Positions 33,802-43,729 are shown, counted from the first letter of the stretch. The stretch is 64,000 nucleotides of DNA from Paenibacillus agilis (GCF_007786455.1 NZ_VNJK01000001.1:2006074-2070073); one strand, 5' to 3'. Notes: generated by a model from the sequence alone, not told the origin. Translations and numbers: made by a program.

Positions 33802-35433
33802 TTATCGTTTGTTCGTATGTTTCTTTATTACCTCATAATCGGCTGTGGTGTAGTTACCCATATGCCACAAGGAGACACCTTGTAAGCCGTAAAATTTCGC
33901 CAACCATATTTTATGCTCGATGCTTCGCGCATCCTCATACCATATTTCATGGCTTCCGCGGTCATCTTTGAACGTTATTTTGCTTAAAAAGTACGGTGTC
34001 ACAAATTCCACTTTACTGCCCGGTTTAGCCGCCCGCTCCTCAACTAGCTTGATCGATGGTTGTTCCGAAACGACCGTTCCATCTGTTCGTGTAATCCATT
34101 GATTCGCTTGCTTTGAAATGCCTAATACAAGCTTTTCTTTCGGAATCACTTGTAATGCCGATTGTATCGTTTCATTGACCAATGGTAGTGGAGCAGAAGG
34201 AAGCTTGCTCTCCATATGCGTGTAATCGTAAGCCATTAAAATAACTTGATCAGCAATCTCACCGATTGATTTGATATCATAACCTTTATACCAGTTTGTT
34301 GGTGGAACAGCTACGGAAAGCGTAAGCCCGTTCAAGCTTTGCTTCAACTCTCGTAAAAAGGATACGAAAGCAGCTTGTTCCGATTCTTTCTTAATCCCCT
34401 CGAAGTCAACAGAGATACCCGTAAATCCATACGGATTATTCGCCATTTCTGATTGAACAGATTGAATAAAGGCTTGCTGTGCAGGCACATCCGCAAGGAA
34501 CTTGCTTAATTGTGCTTTTCCGTTATGAGCGAAAATACTAAGCTCTTTCTGTACGTTGTTCTGCTCTGCAATTTGAATTGCAGCCTCCCATCCGCTTGGG
34601 ACTGCATATTCACCATTTTTCATATCCAGTGAAGCCGTGCCATTCGCTGTATAAGCCAGCTCCGACCAACCAAATTTCACATCATTTAAATGGCTCATTT
34701 GATTGGCTTGCTTGAAAGATTTAATCGCATAATAGCCAATGCCTGATAGAGGTTGAGCTTGGATTCGCTCGTTAATGACACGTTCTATAATAGAAGCTGC
34801 TTCTTTTCTTGTTAACGATGCATTGGGTCGGAATGCGCCTGTTTCGTCACCAACCATAATACCTAGGGATGAACTGTAGTATAGTTCTGGCAAATAGTTT
34901 GGGTTAATTTTGTTCGCATCTGTAAGCTTGCGATTGCTTTTTTCGTCCTTCCAGCCAGTCTCTTTCCATGCTGTACGCTCTGCTTCGGTCTTTTTTTGCA
35001 GCAGCAAGTTGCCTGTCAGTACTGCGACTTCTTCTCTCGTAATCTCACTTTTAGGTTTGAATTGATTATCTTTAATCATGAACTGGATAAGACCTTGGTC
35101 ATAAGCACGTTTCACATAATTATAGGACCAGTGACTAGGATCCTGCATATCTGTTATTTTCATCGACGTAGTTGTTGTTGACGCTTGCTGTTCTGGATTA
35201 GCGGCCATCATCATTTTGATAAAAGCCTCTCTCGTTAGAACGCTATTTCCTTGAAAGGTACCATTGCCCATACCTGAGACAACACCGGTTACGGACAGCT
35301 TATAAATACTATCCGATGCCCAATCCTTCTTCACATCGGAGTATGGCTTTAGTTGAGCGTTATATGCGAATGCACTTCCTGTACCTGCAAACAGCATCAT
35401 GGCAGCAGAAAGGGTCGCTATTTTCTTGAGCAT
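33802..35433 (-). CDS. SLH-domain protein with GH18-type (YaaH/YdhD-like) domain
   Basis: A 543-residue exported protein: Sec signal peptide (1-23), three S-layer homology modules (about 28-85, 92-145, 155-215, with LTREAFIKMM, ITREEVAVLT and LTRKEAASII), then a glycoside hydrolase family 18 barrel (about 230-540). The catalytic strand reads GFTGISVDFEGI with the acid glutamate; the DxxDxDxE pattern is reduced, as in spore cortex YaaH-like enzymes. Other GH18 landmarks are VILMAYDYTHME and the tryptophan-bearing GVSLWHMGNY near the end. It is likely held on the cell wall by the SLH modules and acts on peptidoglycan or chitin-like sugar. Confidence 0.9.
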   Translation of the reverse strand: MLKKIATLSAAMMLFAGTGSAFAYNAQLKPYSDVKKDWASDSIYKLSVTGVVSGMGNGTFQGNSVLTREAFIKMMMAANPEQQASTTTTSMKITDMQDPSHWSYNYVKRAYDQGLIQFMIKDNQFKPKSEITREEVAVLTGNLLLQKKTEAERTAWKETGWKDEKSNRKLTDANKINPNYLPELYYSSSLGIMVGDETGAFRPNASLTRKEAASIIERVINERIQAQPLSGIGYYAIKSFKQANQMSHLNDVKFGWSELAYTANGTASLDMKNGEYAVPSGWEAAIQIAEQNNVQKELSIFAHNGKAQLSKFLADVPAQQAFIQSVQSEMANNPYGFTGISVDFEGIKKESEQAAFVSFLRELKQSLNGLTLSVAVPPTNWYKGYDIKSIGEIADQVILMAYDYTHMESKLPSAPLPLVNETIQSALQVIPKEKLVLGISKQANQWITRTDGTVVSEQPSIKLVEERAAKPGSKVEFVTPYFLSKITFKDDRGSHEIWYEDARSIEHKIWLAKFYGLQGVSLWHMGNYTTADYEVIKKHTNKR

Positions 35434-35762
35434 TTTTCATTCCTCCTACTAAATTCATCCATCTATTATACTAGATGTGAGTATATTCATATATAATCCT
35501 TTTATATTTTAAATACAAATTTTATATAAATTACTGCTGAAAATAACATGAATATTACGTCGGCGTAGGGAATATCCTAGGCTCTTTTTTTGTATTCGTT
35601 TTCAAAATTTGATGTACGGTAACCCCTTATTTTCCCAAAATTATCAGGTTATCTTTTTCAGATCGAGCTAATATGCTTTACAGTCCATCCCACAGAAACG
35701 AGTTTAGATGGACACAATTTTAACTAATCAAGCCTTTACTTGGGAAAGAAAGGACGAAGAGA
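35434..35762. other. AT-rich gap upstream of the DUF11 gene array
   Basis: No gene seen. It holds the divergent start region of the SLH-GH18 gene and presumably the promoter of the array. I could not identify convincing sigma-A boxes. A CATATATAA (near 35491) is one base off the sigma-K/-E type -10. TAGG-gaatat-CCTA with a following T-run (near 35566-35590) is terminator-like. Confidence 0.4.
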
Positions 35763-37799
35763 ATGCCAATACTGCACCGTTATACGACAACTACCAATGG
35801 AGCGATGACGTTTACTGGGAACACTTTAGGATTCGGGGCGATTAATCCTAGTTACAACGACATTGGAGCGTTCATTACGTTGGATCCCGCTCTGCAAGAA
35901 GCAGGTTATCCACCTGGTAGTACGAAAGATTGGAAATTGAATGCTTCACAGGCTCAATTACGAATTCCATCAGCCAGCGAAGTGCTGTATGCCGAATTAA
36001 TTTGGGGAGGAACTGCCAAGTTTAATACCTCAGATGTATCCGCTGAATTGGATACTCCGATTGCTTTCATTGACTCTAATGGCTCCGCGCAAAACATTTC
36101 ACCCGATTCCACAACAGCCCAGACGGTTGTACATGAAAAACATACGTTTTACATTCGTTCGGCTAATGTAACCTCAATCGTCAAATCAAGCGGAGCAGGG
36201 CTCTATACCGTTAATGGAGTGCCGGCAACTATTGTCCGTCCGAGCAAAAGCAATGCAGCAGGCTGGACTCTTGCTGTTATATATAAAAATGACTCGCTGC
36301 CACCGCGCAATATGAACTTATATGTAGGAACGGCCAATGTGGAACGAGGAAATGTAGTGGATCAGACGATTACGGGTTTCGGCACACCTGAATCCAAGCC
36401 GTTTCAAGCAAGAGCTCTATTGTCTGCGATAGAAGGCGATAGCTTCATCACAAAGGATCAATTTTTGTTCGGTCCGTCTCCAAGCAATTTGCAAGCGATA
36501 TCGGGCCCGAATAATCCTATAGATAACTTTTTCGCTTCACAAATTAATGATGATAGCGGAAATTTAGATACGAGCGGTACACAGGGCACAAATAACGTGA
36601 CTCCGGGTCAAAAACAAACTTCTCAACGATATGGTTGGGATATTACGAACGTAGACATTTCCAACGCCATAGATATTTCACAAACTTCAGCAACTGCACG
36701 CTTCAAAACCGATATGGATGGTTTCGTCCTCTCCGCCTTAGGCATTCAAATCGATGTAAATAGCCCTGATATTAAAATAGATAAACAGGTAGATCAAGAT
36801 ATAGCGCTTGTCGGAGATGAGCTGACATACACGATTCTTGTCGAAAATAGCGGACTGGCAGAAGCGCAAAATGCTATTTTCAAAGATATACTCCCGGATG
36901 AGCTGCAATTTGTACTGAATAGTGTGTTGGTAGACGGACAAGCAAGACCGGGAGAAGACCCGACTGTAGGGGTCGATATCGGTTCGGTCAGCATCGAAGG
37001 GCCTGTTGAAATCGTGTTTAAAGTGAAAGTGACCGCTGTTCCTCCGAGTGGAAAGGTCAGCAATATTGGAACGCTTGATTATGAGTATCAAAGTGCAGCA
37101 GGTTTGCCGCTTACTTCAGGTTCCAGCAGTTCCAATGCTGCAGATACGAGCATCAAGCATGTCCAAGTGGATGTTGTAAAAAGTGAAGATCGATCAGTGT
37201 ACGACAAAACGGGTGACGTCATTACGTATACGCTCGACATTACAAATAACGGTGATACCCCAGTGGACGCCGTTTCGATTAAAGATGCGATTCCAACAGG
37301 AACAGCGCTTGTGCCTGGCAGCTTAACAGTCAACGGCATACCAATATCGGGAGATCTAACGACAGGGGTTCCGCTCGGCACGTTGCTTCCTGATCAATCC
37401 GCATTGATTACGTTCCAAGTAGCGGTACAAAGCCCGTTGCCAGAACAAGTGGATAACAAAGCAGAAGCGGACTATCAATATCAATTGAAGCCGGGAAGTG
37501 ACGTGCGTCAAGACACTGCGGCTAGTAATACAATAACCGCATGGCTGGAGACGGACTGTCAAAAAGCTCAAAATCAAATCTTTGAATCCGTAGTCCAGCA
37601 AGAGTTGGCTCTAGCGAAAGTATTACAAGCAGAGCGTGTAAAAATTCAAAAAGCAATCGAAGCATTTGAAGCGGGTCGAATTTCTGCTCAAGAACTTGCT
37701 TCTATTAATTTAAGTGTGGAAAAAGTCGTCCAAAAGGCAGCGCTGCTAGAAAAAGTGTTAAAAGAAAAACTTGAGATCGCGAAGAACGTATGCTGCTAA
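35763..37799 (+). CDS. DUF11-array protein 1: head, two DUF11 domains, Cys-bracketed tail
   Basis: 678 residues. The head (1-335) starts HRYTTTTNGAMTFTGNTLGF and includes SGPNNPIDNFFASQINDDSG and YGWDITNVDIS. Two DUF11 domains follow (about 337-460 and 468-590; LVGDELTYTILVENSGLAEA and TGDVITYTLDITNNGDTPVD). A helical tail (596-678) opens with DCQKAQNQI, runs through heptad-like helices (VLQAERVKIQKAIEAFEAGR) and ends VCC. The only cysteines are those bracketing the tail. No signal peptide, membrane span or sortase motif. It is the first of five consecutive related genes, preceded by GAAAGGA. Function unknown; a spore-surface or filament component is a guess. Confidence 0.88.
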   Translation: MPILHRYTTTTNGAMTFTGNTLGFGAINPSYNDIGAFITLDPALQEAGYPPGSTKDWKLNASQAQLRIPSASEVLYAELIWGGTAKFNTSDVSAELDTPIAFIDSNGSAQNISPDSTTAQTVVHEKHTFYIRSANVTSIVKSSGAGLYTVNGVPATIVRPSKSNAAGWTLAVIYKNDSLPPRNMNLYVGTANVERGNVVDQTITGFGTPESKPFQARALLSAIEGDSFITKDQFLFGPSPSNLQAISGPNNPIDNFFASQINDDSGNLDTSGTQGTNNVTPGQKQTSQRYGWDITNVDISNAIDISQTSATARFKTDMDGFVLSALGIQIDVNSPDIKIDKQVDQDIALVGDELTYTILVENSGLAEAQNAIFKDILPDELQFVLNSVLVDGQARPGEDPTVGVDIGSVSIEGPVEIVFKVKVTAVPPSGKVSNIGTLDYEYQSAAGLPLTSGSSSSNAADTSIKHVQVDVVKSEDRSVYDKTGDVITYTLDITNNGDTPVDAVSIKDAIPTGTALVPGSLTVNGIPISGDLTTGVPLGTLLPDQSALITFQVAVQSPLPEQVDNKAEADYQYQLKPGSDVRQDTAASNTITAWLETDCQKAQNQIFESVVQQELALAKVLQAERVKIQKAIEAFEAGRISAQELASINLSVEKVVQKAALLEKVLKEKLEIAKNVCC

Positions 37800-37899
37800 G
37801 ATTTATTTAGAACGGTCTATATCGTGAAGAAATGCACAATCTTTCTTTGCGTGAACGGATAGGTGACGAGCGAGATTCAAAGGAAAAGGGAGGAGCAAG

Positions 37900-39558
37900 A
37901 TGCCATTTATTCATCGTTTTACCCAAACAACCAACGGTGCAATAACGTTCACTGGAAATACATTAGGCTTTGCAGATGGAAGTACAGATATCGGGGCATT
38001 TCTATCAACAGACACCTCCAAACAAGTGTCGGGCTATCCAGCAGGAAGTACGCTTAACTGGTCAGAGAACTCATCTGCGGCTGAGCTGCGATTTCTAGCG
38101 GGTAGTGAGATCTTGTATGCCGAGTTAATCTGGGGCGGATCGACGAAAGATGACTCTACGAATATTGGCGGAGCTATTAATACGTCGATTTGGTTTAGGA
38201 CACCAAGTACAACGGTCACGATCGCGCCAGATGGTTATACAGCTCGTGAGGAACCGGCAAATGGCCAAGTGTTTTATGTCCGCTCGGCGAATGTGACGGA
38301 TTATGTAAGAAGTGGTGGAGCTGGAACCTATATTGTAGGCGGTGTTCCTGGATCGATTAGAGACTGTACGTTTTTAGCTTCGACGAATACGGCTGGATGG
38401 ACACTGGCTGTCGCGTATAAGCATCCGGTGCTAAAAATTCGAAATATGAACATTTATGTTGGCTCTCAGCTCATTACGATGTTCAATCCTCCCGTAGATG
38501 AATTGATTTACAACTTTAAGACGCCTGAAGGCGGCGACATTAAAGGACGTGTCATGATTACGGCGATGGAAGGGAATGCGAATCTTCCAGGTGATCATTT
38601 CGAATTCGGTCCGAACCGTTCCTCGTTATCGATTATTTCAGGGCCTAACAATCCGGCGGATAATTTCTTTGCCTCGCAAATTAATGACGATCAAGGTTAT
38701 TTGGATACGAGCGGAACGGCTGGAGGACTTAATAAGCCTGTAGGTGCAGATGGATTCGGCGTACGATCAGGGTGGGATATTACGAATGTAGACGTAACTC
38801 ATACATTGTTCCATGGTCAAACCGAAGCGATCGCTCGGATAGCGACGAGGCAGGATACTTACTTGGTGAGCGGATATGGCGTACAGATTGATGCCAATAG
38901 TCCAATTGTCAAAATGAATAAATCTTCGGATAAAAAGCAAGCCGTAGTAGGTGAGATTGTCACTTACACGCTAGAGGTCAAAAATGATGGCTATGTCGAT
39001 GCGACCAATGTGATTTTTAAGGATCATCTTGATCCTGAACTTGAATATGTAGTGGATAGTTTGCGAATCAGAGGGGTGGCATCCCCAGATCAAGATATTG
39101 CGAATGGTGTAAACATCGGCACGTTGGCTGTTGGAGAGACGGTTATCATTACCTATCAGGCAAAGATTACGAAAGAACCTGATGATAAGGTGGTGCATAA
39201 CCAGGCTTCGATGACTTTTGATTTTCAAAGCAGACCAGACTTGCCAATATCGACAGCGACGAGCGTAAGTAACAAGCCTGGTGTGGAAATTATTGAGCCG
39301 CCTACGTGTGAAGAAGGAAAAAATCAAATTATTCGTACGATCGCTGAAGCCGAACATAGCATTGCTCGAATACTGCGAGCAGAAGCGGAGAAGATTGAAG
39401 CGGCAGCGCGTGCATTTGGAAATAACAACATCGAGGTTCAGGATCTCGCTGCTATAAATGATAGTGTGGCTGATATGCTCGATAGCATCATTTCGTTGGA
39501 AAGCGAACTTAAGGAAAAATTGGCGGCTACGAAAGTCGTTTGCAATTACTGTTCCTAA
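37900..39558 (+). CDS. DUF11-array protein 2: head, one DUF11 domain, Cys-bracketed tail
   Basis: 552 residues, 100 bases after array gene 1, with GGGAGGAG before the ATG. Head 1-332 (HRFTQTTNGAITFTGNTLGF; SGPNNPADNFFASQINDDQG; SGWDITNVDVT), one DUF11 domain (about 333-460; VVGEIVTYTLEVKNDGYVDA) and the tail (467-552) from TCEEGKNQI to VVCNYCS. It has one extra cysteine in the head (IRDCTF). It appears to be array protein 1 with one DUF11 module fewer. Confidence 0.88.
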   Translation: MPFIHRFTQTTNGAITFTGNTLGFADGSTDIGAFLSTDTSKQVSGYPAGSTLNWSENSSAAELRFLAGSEILYAELIWGGSTKDDSTNIGGAINTSIWFRTPSTTVTIAPDGYTAREEPANGQVFYVRSANVTDYVRSGGAGTYIVGGVPGSIRDCTFLASTNTAGWTLAVAYKHPVLKIRNMNIYVGSQLITMFNPPVDELIYNFKTPEGGDIKGRVMITAMEGNANLPGDHFEFGPNRSSLSIISGPNNPADNFFASQINDDQGYLDTSGTAGGLNKPVGADGFGVRSGWDITNVDVTHTLFHGQTEAIARIATRQDTYLVSGYGVQIDANSPIVKMNKSSDKKQAVVGEIVTYTLEVKNDGYVDATNVIFKDHLDPELEYVVDSLRIRGVASPDQDIANGVNIGTLAVGETVIITYQAKITKEPDDKVVHNQASMTFDFQSRPDLPISTATSVSNKPGVEIIEPPTCEEGKNQIIRTIAEAEHSIARILRAEAEKIEAAARAFGNNNIEVQDLAAINDSVADMLDSIISLESELKEKLAATKVVCNYCS

Positions 39559-39620
39559 TCTTTGGGGAGAAACCGTTGGATAGGGTTGAACCTGATTCAT
39601 TGATGGAAGGATGAGAATCG

Positions 39621-40346
39621 ATGGCTAAAAAGAAAGCCGCTGTAAGCGCGAGCACGAAAGCACTTACCTTAGCGCTCGATAGTCCAATTATAGAACTTAC
39701 GAAAACGGTGAATAAAACAGAGGCGAAAGTGAAGGATGTACTTACTTTTACCGTCCTTATCACGAATACAGGAACAGCGGATGCACAGAACGCTATTTTG
39801 AAAGATCTGTTACCTAAACAATTAAAGTTTGTACCGGGAAGTGTTGTTGTAGATGGTGTGCCTCAACCTAGTGCGCATGTCACAAGCGGAATCCAGCTAG
39901 GAACGGTAGGGACAGAGCAAGTGACGGAAGTGACTTTTCAAGCGAAAGTTGTCAATATCCCATCAGATGAAATCGTGAAAAATAAAGCATCGCTAAAGTA
40001 CGAATACGAAAGTGCGACTGGATCTCCAGTTTCCAAAGCAGAAGCTGCCAGTAATGAGACGAGAACGAAGGTAATCGTACGCCCTCCTACAAACTGTGAG
40101 AAAAGCCAAGCAACTGTGGAATTTTCTATTGTCCAGCAAGAAAAGGCTCTTCAAGAGTTGTCGAACGTCGAAGTAGAAAAAATACGTGCAGCGAATCAAG
40201 CTTTGTACGACGGGAAAATCACAAATGCGGAGCAGCAATTCATTGTTAATAGTAAAAATAGAGCGGATGCAGCCTTTGTGGCACTGTCGCAAGAACTGCT
40301 TAACAAGCGAGCAGCGATTCAGGATTTGTGCAAAGGTTGCAAGTGA
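39621..40346 (+). CDS. DUF11-array protein 3: headless, one DUF11 domain plus tail
   Basis: 241 residues. A lysine/alanine-rich start (MAKKKAAVSASTKALTLALD) replaces the head, followed by one DUF11 domain (about 22-145; KVKDVLTFTVLITNTGTADA) and the tail (156-241) from NCEKSQATV to DLCKGCK. Cysteines occur only at the two ends of the tail. Starts 62 bases after the previous gene with GGAAGGA upstream. No signal peptide. Confidence 0.87.
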   Translation: MAKKKAAVSASTKALTLALDSPIIELTKTVNKTEAKVKDVLTFTVLITNTGTADAQNAILKDLLPKQLKFVPGSVVVDGVPQPSAHVTSGIQLGTVGTEQVTEVTFQAKVVNIPSDEIVKNKASLKYEYESATGSPVSKAEAASNETRTKVIVRPPTNCEKSQATVEFSIVQQEKALQELSNVEVEKIRAANQALYDGKITNAEQQFIVNSKNRADAAFVALSQELLNKRAAIQDLCKGCK

Positions 40347-40451
40347 AGCGAAGCAAGGCATATGCAGGATAAAAGTAGATGAACGGAGCATTATGGAATG
40401 AATTTATGTTACGAATCTAGTTTGAATGCCGTGTTGAAAGGGTGAAAGCAA

Positions 40452-41102
40452 ATGTCTGATAGACCAAATGTAAGTATTTTGAAAGAAGTCGATAAGACGG
40501 ACGCCGTAGTTGGCGATATTCTCACCTATACGTTTACACTTTCCAACGATAGTCCCATAGAAGTGACGAATTGCAAATTTAAAGACTTCTTATCCGATGA
40601 GGTTGCATTTGTTCCTAATAGTGTAACTATCGACGGTGAATCCAAGCCTGGTGAAGATCCTACAAAGGTGATTACACTTGATCAGCTTTCTATCGAAGGT
40701 CCAATCGTTCTTACGTTTCAAGTTGAAGTGATCAAACCTCATCCAAGCGGCGTAATTAAAAATAAAGCCTATATGGGTTCGGAATCTTCGGTTGGATATG
40801 TGGATGTGATCAGTAACGAAGTAGAAGTCAATGTGCCTGCAGGACGCACGGCATGTGAATGGTCACGTGACCTGATCATTCATTCCATCGCTCAAGAAGA
40901 AAAAGAACTAGCAACGGTTCTTTATATAGAGGGTGAAAAGATTCAAGCTGCTGTCAATTCGTTTCGCGCTGGTCGCATTACGGTTACCGAACTGCTGGCG
41001 ATTAATCAGAGTGCCAAGTCAGCCGTTCAGCAGATTGCAAATTTGGAGAAGGAATTGAAGAACAAGCTTAATAAGGTAAAGGATCTTTGCTGCGGCTGCT
41101 AG
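40452..41102 (+). CDS. DUF11-array protein 4: headless, one DUF11 domain plus tail
   Basis: 216 residues: one DUF11 domain directly at the N-terminus (about 5-125; VVGDILTYTFTLSNDSPIEV) and the tail (132-216) from ACEWSRDLI through EGEKIQAAVNSFRAGRIT to DLCCGC. It is the minimal form of the family. Gene order and spacing (105 bases before, 39 after) suggest one transcript with its neighbours. Confidence 0.87.
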   Translation: MSDRPNVSILKEVDKTDAVVGDILTYTFTLSNDSPIEVTNCKFKDFLSDEVAFVPNSVTIDGESKPGEDPTKVITLDQLSIEGPIVLTFQVEVIKPHPSGVIKNKAYMGSESSVGYVDVISNEVEVNVPAGRTACEWSRDLIIHSIAQEEKELATVLYIEGEKIQAAVNSFRAGRITVTELLAINQSAKSAVQQIANLEKELKNKLNKVKDLCCGC

Positions 41103-41141
41103 TAGAGATAGAACGAGGTATGGAGAAAGGGTGAGAGATGG

Positions 41142-43619
41142 ATGGCGTTAAATCCGCGATATTCAACGACGACGAATGGTGCGGTTACTTTTACAGGCAA
41201 CACACTGGGCTTAAGCAGTACAAATACAAGCTATACCGATATTGGCACATTTATTACGACGGATACAACTAAGCAGGTAACAGGATATCCTGCTGGCACG
41301 ACATTAGATTGGAAAGAGAATTCCTCTGCGGCACAGCTTCGGTTGCCTACTGGAAGCGATGTATTGTATGCAGAATTGATCTGGGGCGGTTCAACGAAAA
41401 CGAGTCGAGAAGACGTGACGAGTGAGATCGACCGGGCAATTACACTTATTACGCCGAGCGGAACTCATCTCATTACGCCAGATCCGACGACCGGGCAGCA
41501 GGTGACGCAGGCAAGCCAAGTCTTTTATGTTCGCTCTGCTAATGTGACCAGTCTGATTAAGTCAGATGGAGCTGGCAGCTATACGGTCAGCGGTGTACCG
41601 GCTACTGTGCAGCGATTTAAGAGCAATAACGTAGCTGGCTGGACATTATCCGTCGTTTATAAAGGCACGACACTCCCGCTGCGAAATATGAGTGTGTATG
41701 TGGGAACTGCATCGATTGAACGGGCAGGATCAGTGGATCAGACGATTTCTGGCTTCTCTACGCCAGATCTTGGCGATGTGAAAGCAAGGTTACTCGTGAC
41801 CGCGATGGAAGGCGACTCAAAGATCCCCGGCGACCAGCTGCTGTTCGGCAAAGACGCAGCTTCCTTACAGCCAATTTCCGGTCCTAACAATCCGGTAGAT
41901 AACTTCTTCGCTTCGCAAATTAACGATGATGCTGGCAATTTGGACACAAGCGGTACATTTGGGAGTGCCAATGTGGCACCAGGCGGCGCTGGAGCAGCCA
42001 TTCGTTATAACTGGGATATTACGAATGTGGACGCTTCTGCAGCGATGCAAAATTCGCAAACTGAGGCTGTCGTGCAGCTCGCTTCTAAGTCAGACGGTTA
42101 TATCGTAACAGGGCTAGCTGTTCAAATCGATGTAAATAGCCCTGAGATCAAAGTCACTAAAGAAGTCGATAAAGAAGCGGCAGTAGTAGGAGAAAAACTT
42201 ACCTACACGTTGTTAGTTGAGAACAACGGCATGACAGAAGCACAAAGAACGACACTCACTGATATACTCCCACCTGAATTGAAGTTCGTGGATGGCAGCT
42301 TAAAGGTCGATGGTGTGCCTATCCCAGATGGAGATCCGATAAAAGGTGTGGACATTGGATCTATCTCCGTCGAAGGTCCAACGGAGGTCACCTTTGAAGT
42401 TCTCGTCGTAAAAGTTCCGCCAGACAATAAAGCGATCAACAAGGCTTCTGTTGTGTACGATTTTCAGAGTGCTCCTGGCTTGCCTGTCTCGTCAGGTAAG
42501 GCAGACAGCAATGAAGCAACGACCGTTATTCGAAAAGTAGAAGTGGCTGTGGCGAAACGACAAGACCTGCCTGTATACGTGAAAGCGGGGAACGTCATTA
42601 CGTATACGATTGAGGTTGCGAACACAGGAGATACGCCGCTGACCGATGTTGTGGTAGAGGATCAAATTCCGAATGGAACGAAGTTCGTGCCAGGCAGTTT
42701 ACAGGTCGATGGTCGTCCGATCGTAGGCAATATTGAGAATGGTGTTAATATTGGCACCGTAGCTCCTGGGACAACAGCCAAAGTGACGTTCCAAGTAAAG
42801 ATCGATGACCCGGTCCCTAAAAAAGTGACGAATAAAGCGAAAGTAGACTACAAATACAAGTTGATCCCAGCCGGTCAAGTGTATCGTAAAGATGAAATGA
42901 CGAATGAAGTTACAGCTGTTCATGAAGCGAATTGCAGTGAAGCGCAGAAGAAAATCGTAACGGCTGTCGGCGAAGCGGAACTAGCAGTAGCGGGTGTAAT
43001 TGCTGGAGAGAAGATACGGGTTCAGGATGCGATTCGAGCGTTCAATGATGGCAAACTCACTGCAGAACAGCTGCTTCAGGCAAATGAGCAGTTGAATGAG
43101 ACGTTGAACAGCATCACTTCAGATGAAAAACATCAGCAAGATACGCTGCAAAAAGCGAAAAAATTGTGCTGTCCAGGCGTGGTCGAGGACGACTTCAGCG
43201 GTGTATATATGATTCGCAATAGAGGAAGCCAAAAAGTACTTGATGTATTTAGCGCTTCCAAGGACAATGGCGCGAATGTTCAGCAGTATGAAAATAATGG
43301 CGGCGATCATCAAAAGTGGAAGCTGGAGAAGCAAGCAGACGGATCTTATACATTTGCAGCGGTTCATAGTGGGAAACTACTTGAAGTAGCGGGGGCTTCA
43401 ACGGTTGGCGGCGCTAATGTACAGCAATGGGAAGATACAGCCGGTGCGCATCAACGGTGGAACATTGTTAAGAACCCAGATGGGTCACTGAAATTTATAG
43501 CGAAGCACAGCGGACTTTTACTTGATCTTGCGAGCAATCAGCAGCAGAATGGCGCCAACATTCAACAATGGCCGGACAACGGCACGCCAGCTCAGCACTG
43601 GGAATTGATTAAGGTGTAG
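41142..43619 (+). CDS. DUF11-array protein 5: head, two DUF11 domains, tail and ricin-type lectin domain
   Basis: 825 residues. Head 1-334 (RYSTTTNGAVTFTGNTLGLS; SGPNNPVDNFFASQINDDAG), DUF11 domains at about 335-455 and 465-590, and the tail (595-680) from NCSEAQKKI to KKLCC. A C-terminal beta-trefoil (about 690-825) then has three QxW-type repeats (YENNGGDHQKW, WEDTAGAHQRW, WPDNGTPAQHW), the ricin B/CBM13 carbohydrate-binding fold. So the tail is internal here and a sugar-binding module is displayed beyond it. It is the last gene of the array and is followed by a strong terminator. Confidence 0.9.
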   Translation: MALNPRYSTTTNGAVTFTGNTLGLSSTNTSYTDIGTFITTDTTKQVTGYPAGTTLDWKENSSAAQLRLPTGSDVLYAELIWGGSTKTSREDVTSEIDRAITLITPSGTHLITPDPTTGQQVTQASQVFYVRSANVTSLIKSDGAGSYTVSGVPATVQRFKSNNVAGWTLSVVYKGTTLPLRNMSVYVGTASIERAGSVDQTISGFSTPDLGDVKARLLVTAMEGDSKIPGDQLLFGKDAASLQPISGPNNPVDNFFASQINDDAGNLDTSGTFGSANVAPGGAGAAIRYNWDITNVDASAAMQNSQTEAVVQLASKSDGYIVTGLAVQIDVNSPEIKVTKEVDKEAAVVGEKLTYTLLVENNGMTEAQRTTLTDILPPELKFVDGSLKVDGVPIPDGDPIKGVDIGSISVEGPTEVTFEVLVVKVPPDNKAINKASVVYDFQSAPGLPVSSGKADSNEATTVIRKVEVAVAKRQDLPVYVKAGNVITYTIEVANTGDTPLTDVVVEDQIPNGTKFVPGSLQVDGRPIVGNIENGVNIGTVAPGTTAKVTFQVKIDDPVPKKVTNKAKVDYKYKLIPAGQVYRKDEMTNEVTAVHEANCSEAQKKIVTAVGEAELAVAGVIAGEKIRVQDAIRAFNDGKLTAEQLLQANEQLNETLNSITSDEKHQQDTLQKAKKLCCPGVVEDDFSGVYMIRNRGSQKVLDVFSASKDNGANVQQYENNGGDHQKWKLEKQADGSYTFAAVHSGKLLEVAGASTVGGANVQQWEDTAGAHQRWNIVKNPDGSLKFIAKHSGLLLDLASNQQQNGANIQQWPDNGTPAQHWELIKV

Positions 43620-43693
43620 GATGTTTTAGAATAGAAGGTTAATGTAGAGCGCTGAGTTGATGTAAATAACTACAGTTATCTAATGGTATGAAC

Positions 43694-43729
43694 GGAGAAG
43701 AGAGATTAAGATGGCTCTCTTCTTTTTTT
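43694..43729 (+). terminator. terminator of the DUF11 array
   Basis: GAAGAGAG (43697-43704) / CTCTCTTC (43715-43722) followed by seven T. Confidence 0.85.

Noticed and set aside
38971-39600. 209-codon minus-strand frame in array gene 2
   Set aside because: Antisense shadow of a well-supported DUF11 gene, with unnatural composition.
35763-43619. Tandem DNA repeat or recombination hot spot in the DUF11 array
   Set aside because: The modules are similar as proteins but diverged at the base level; I saw no long identical DNA blocks, so they are old duplications.
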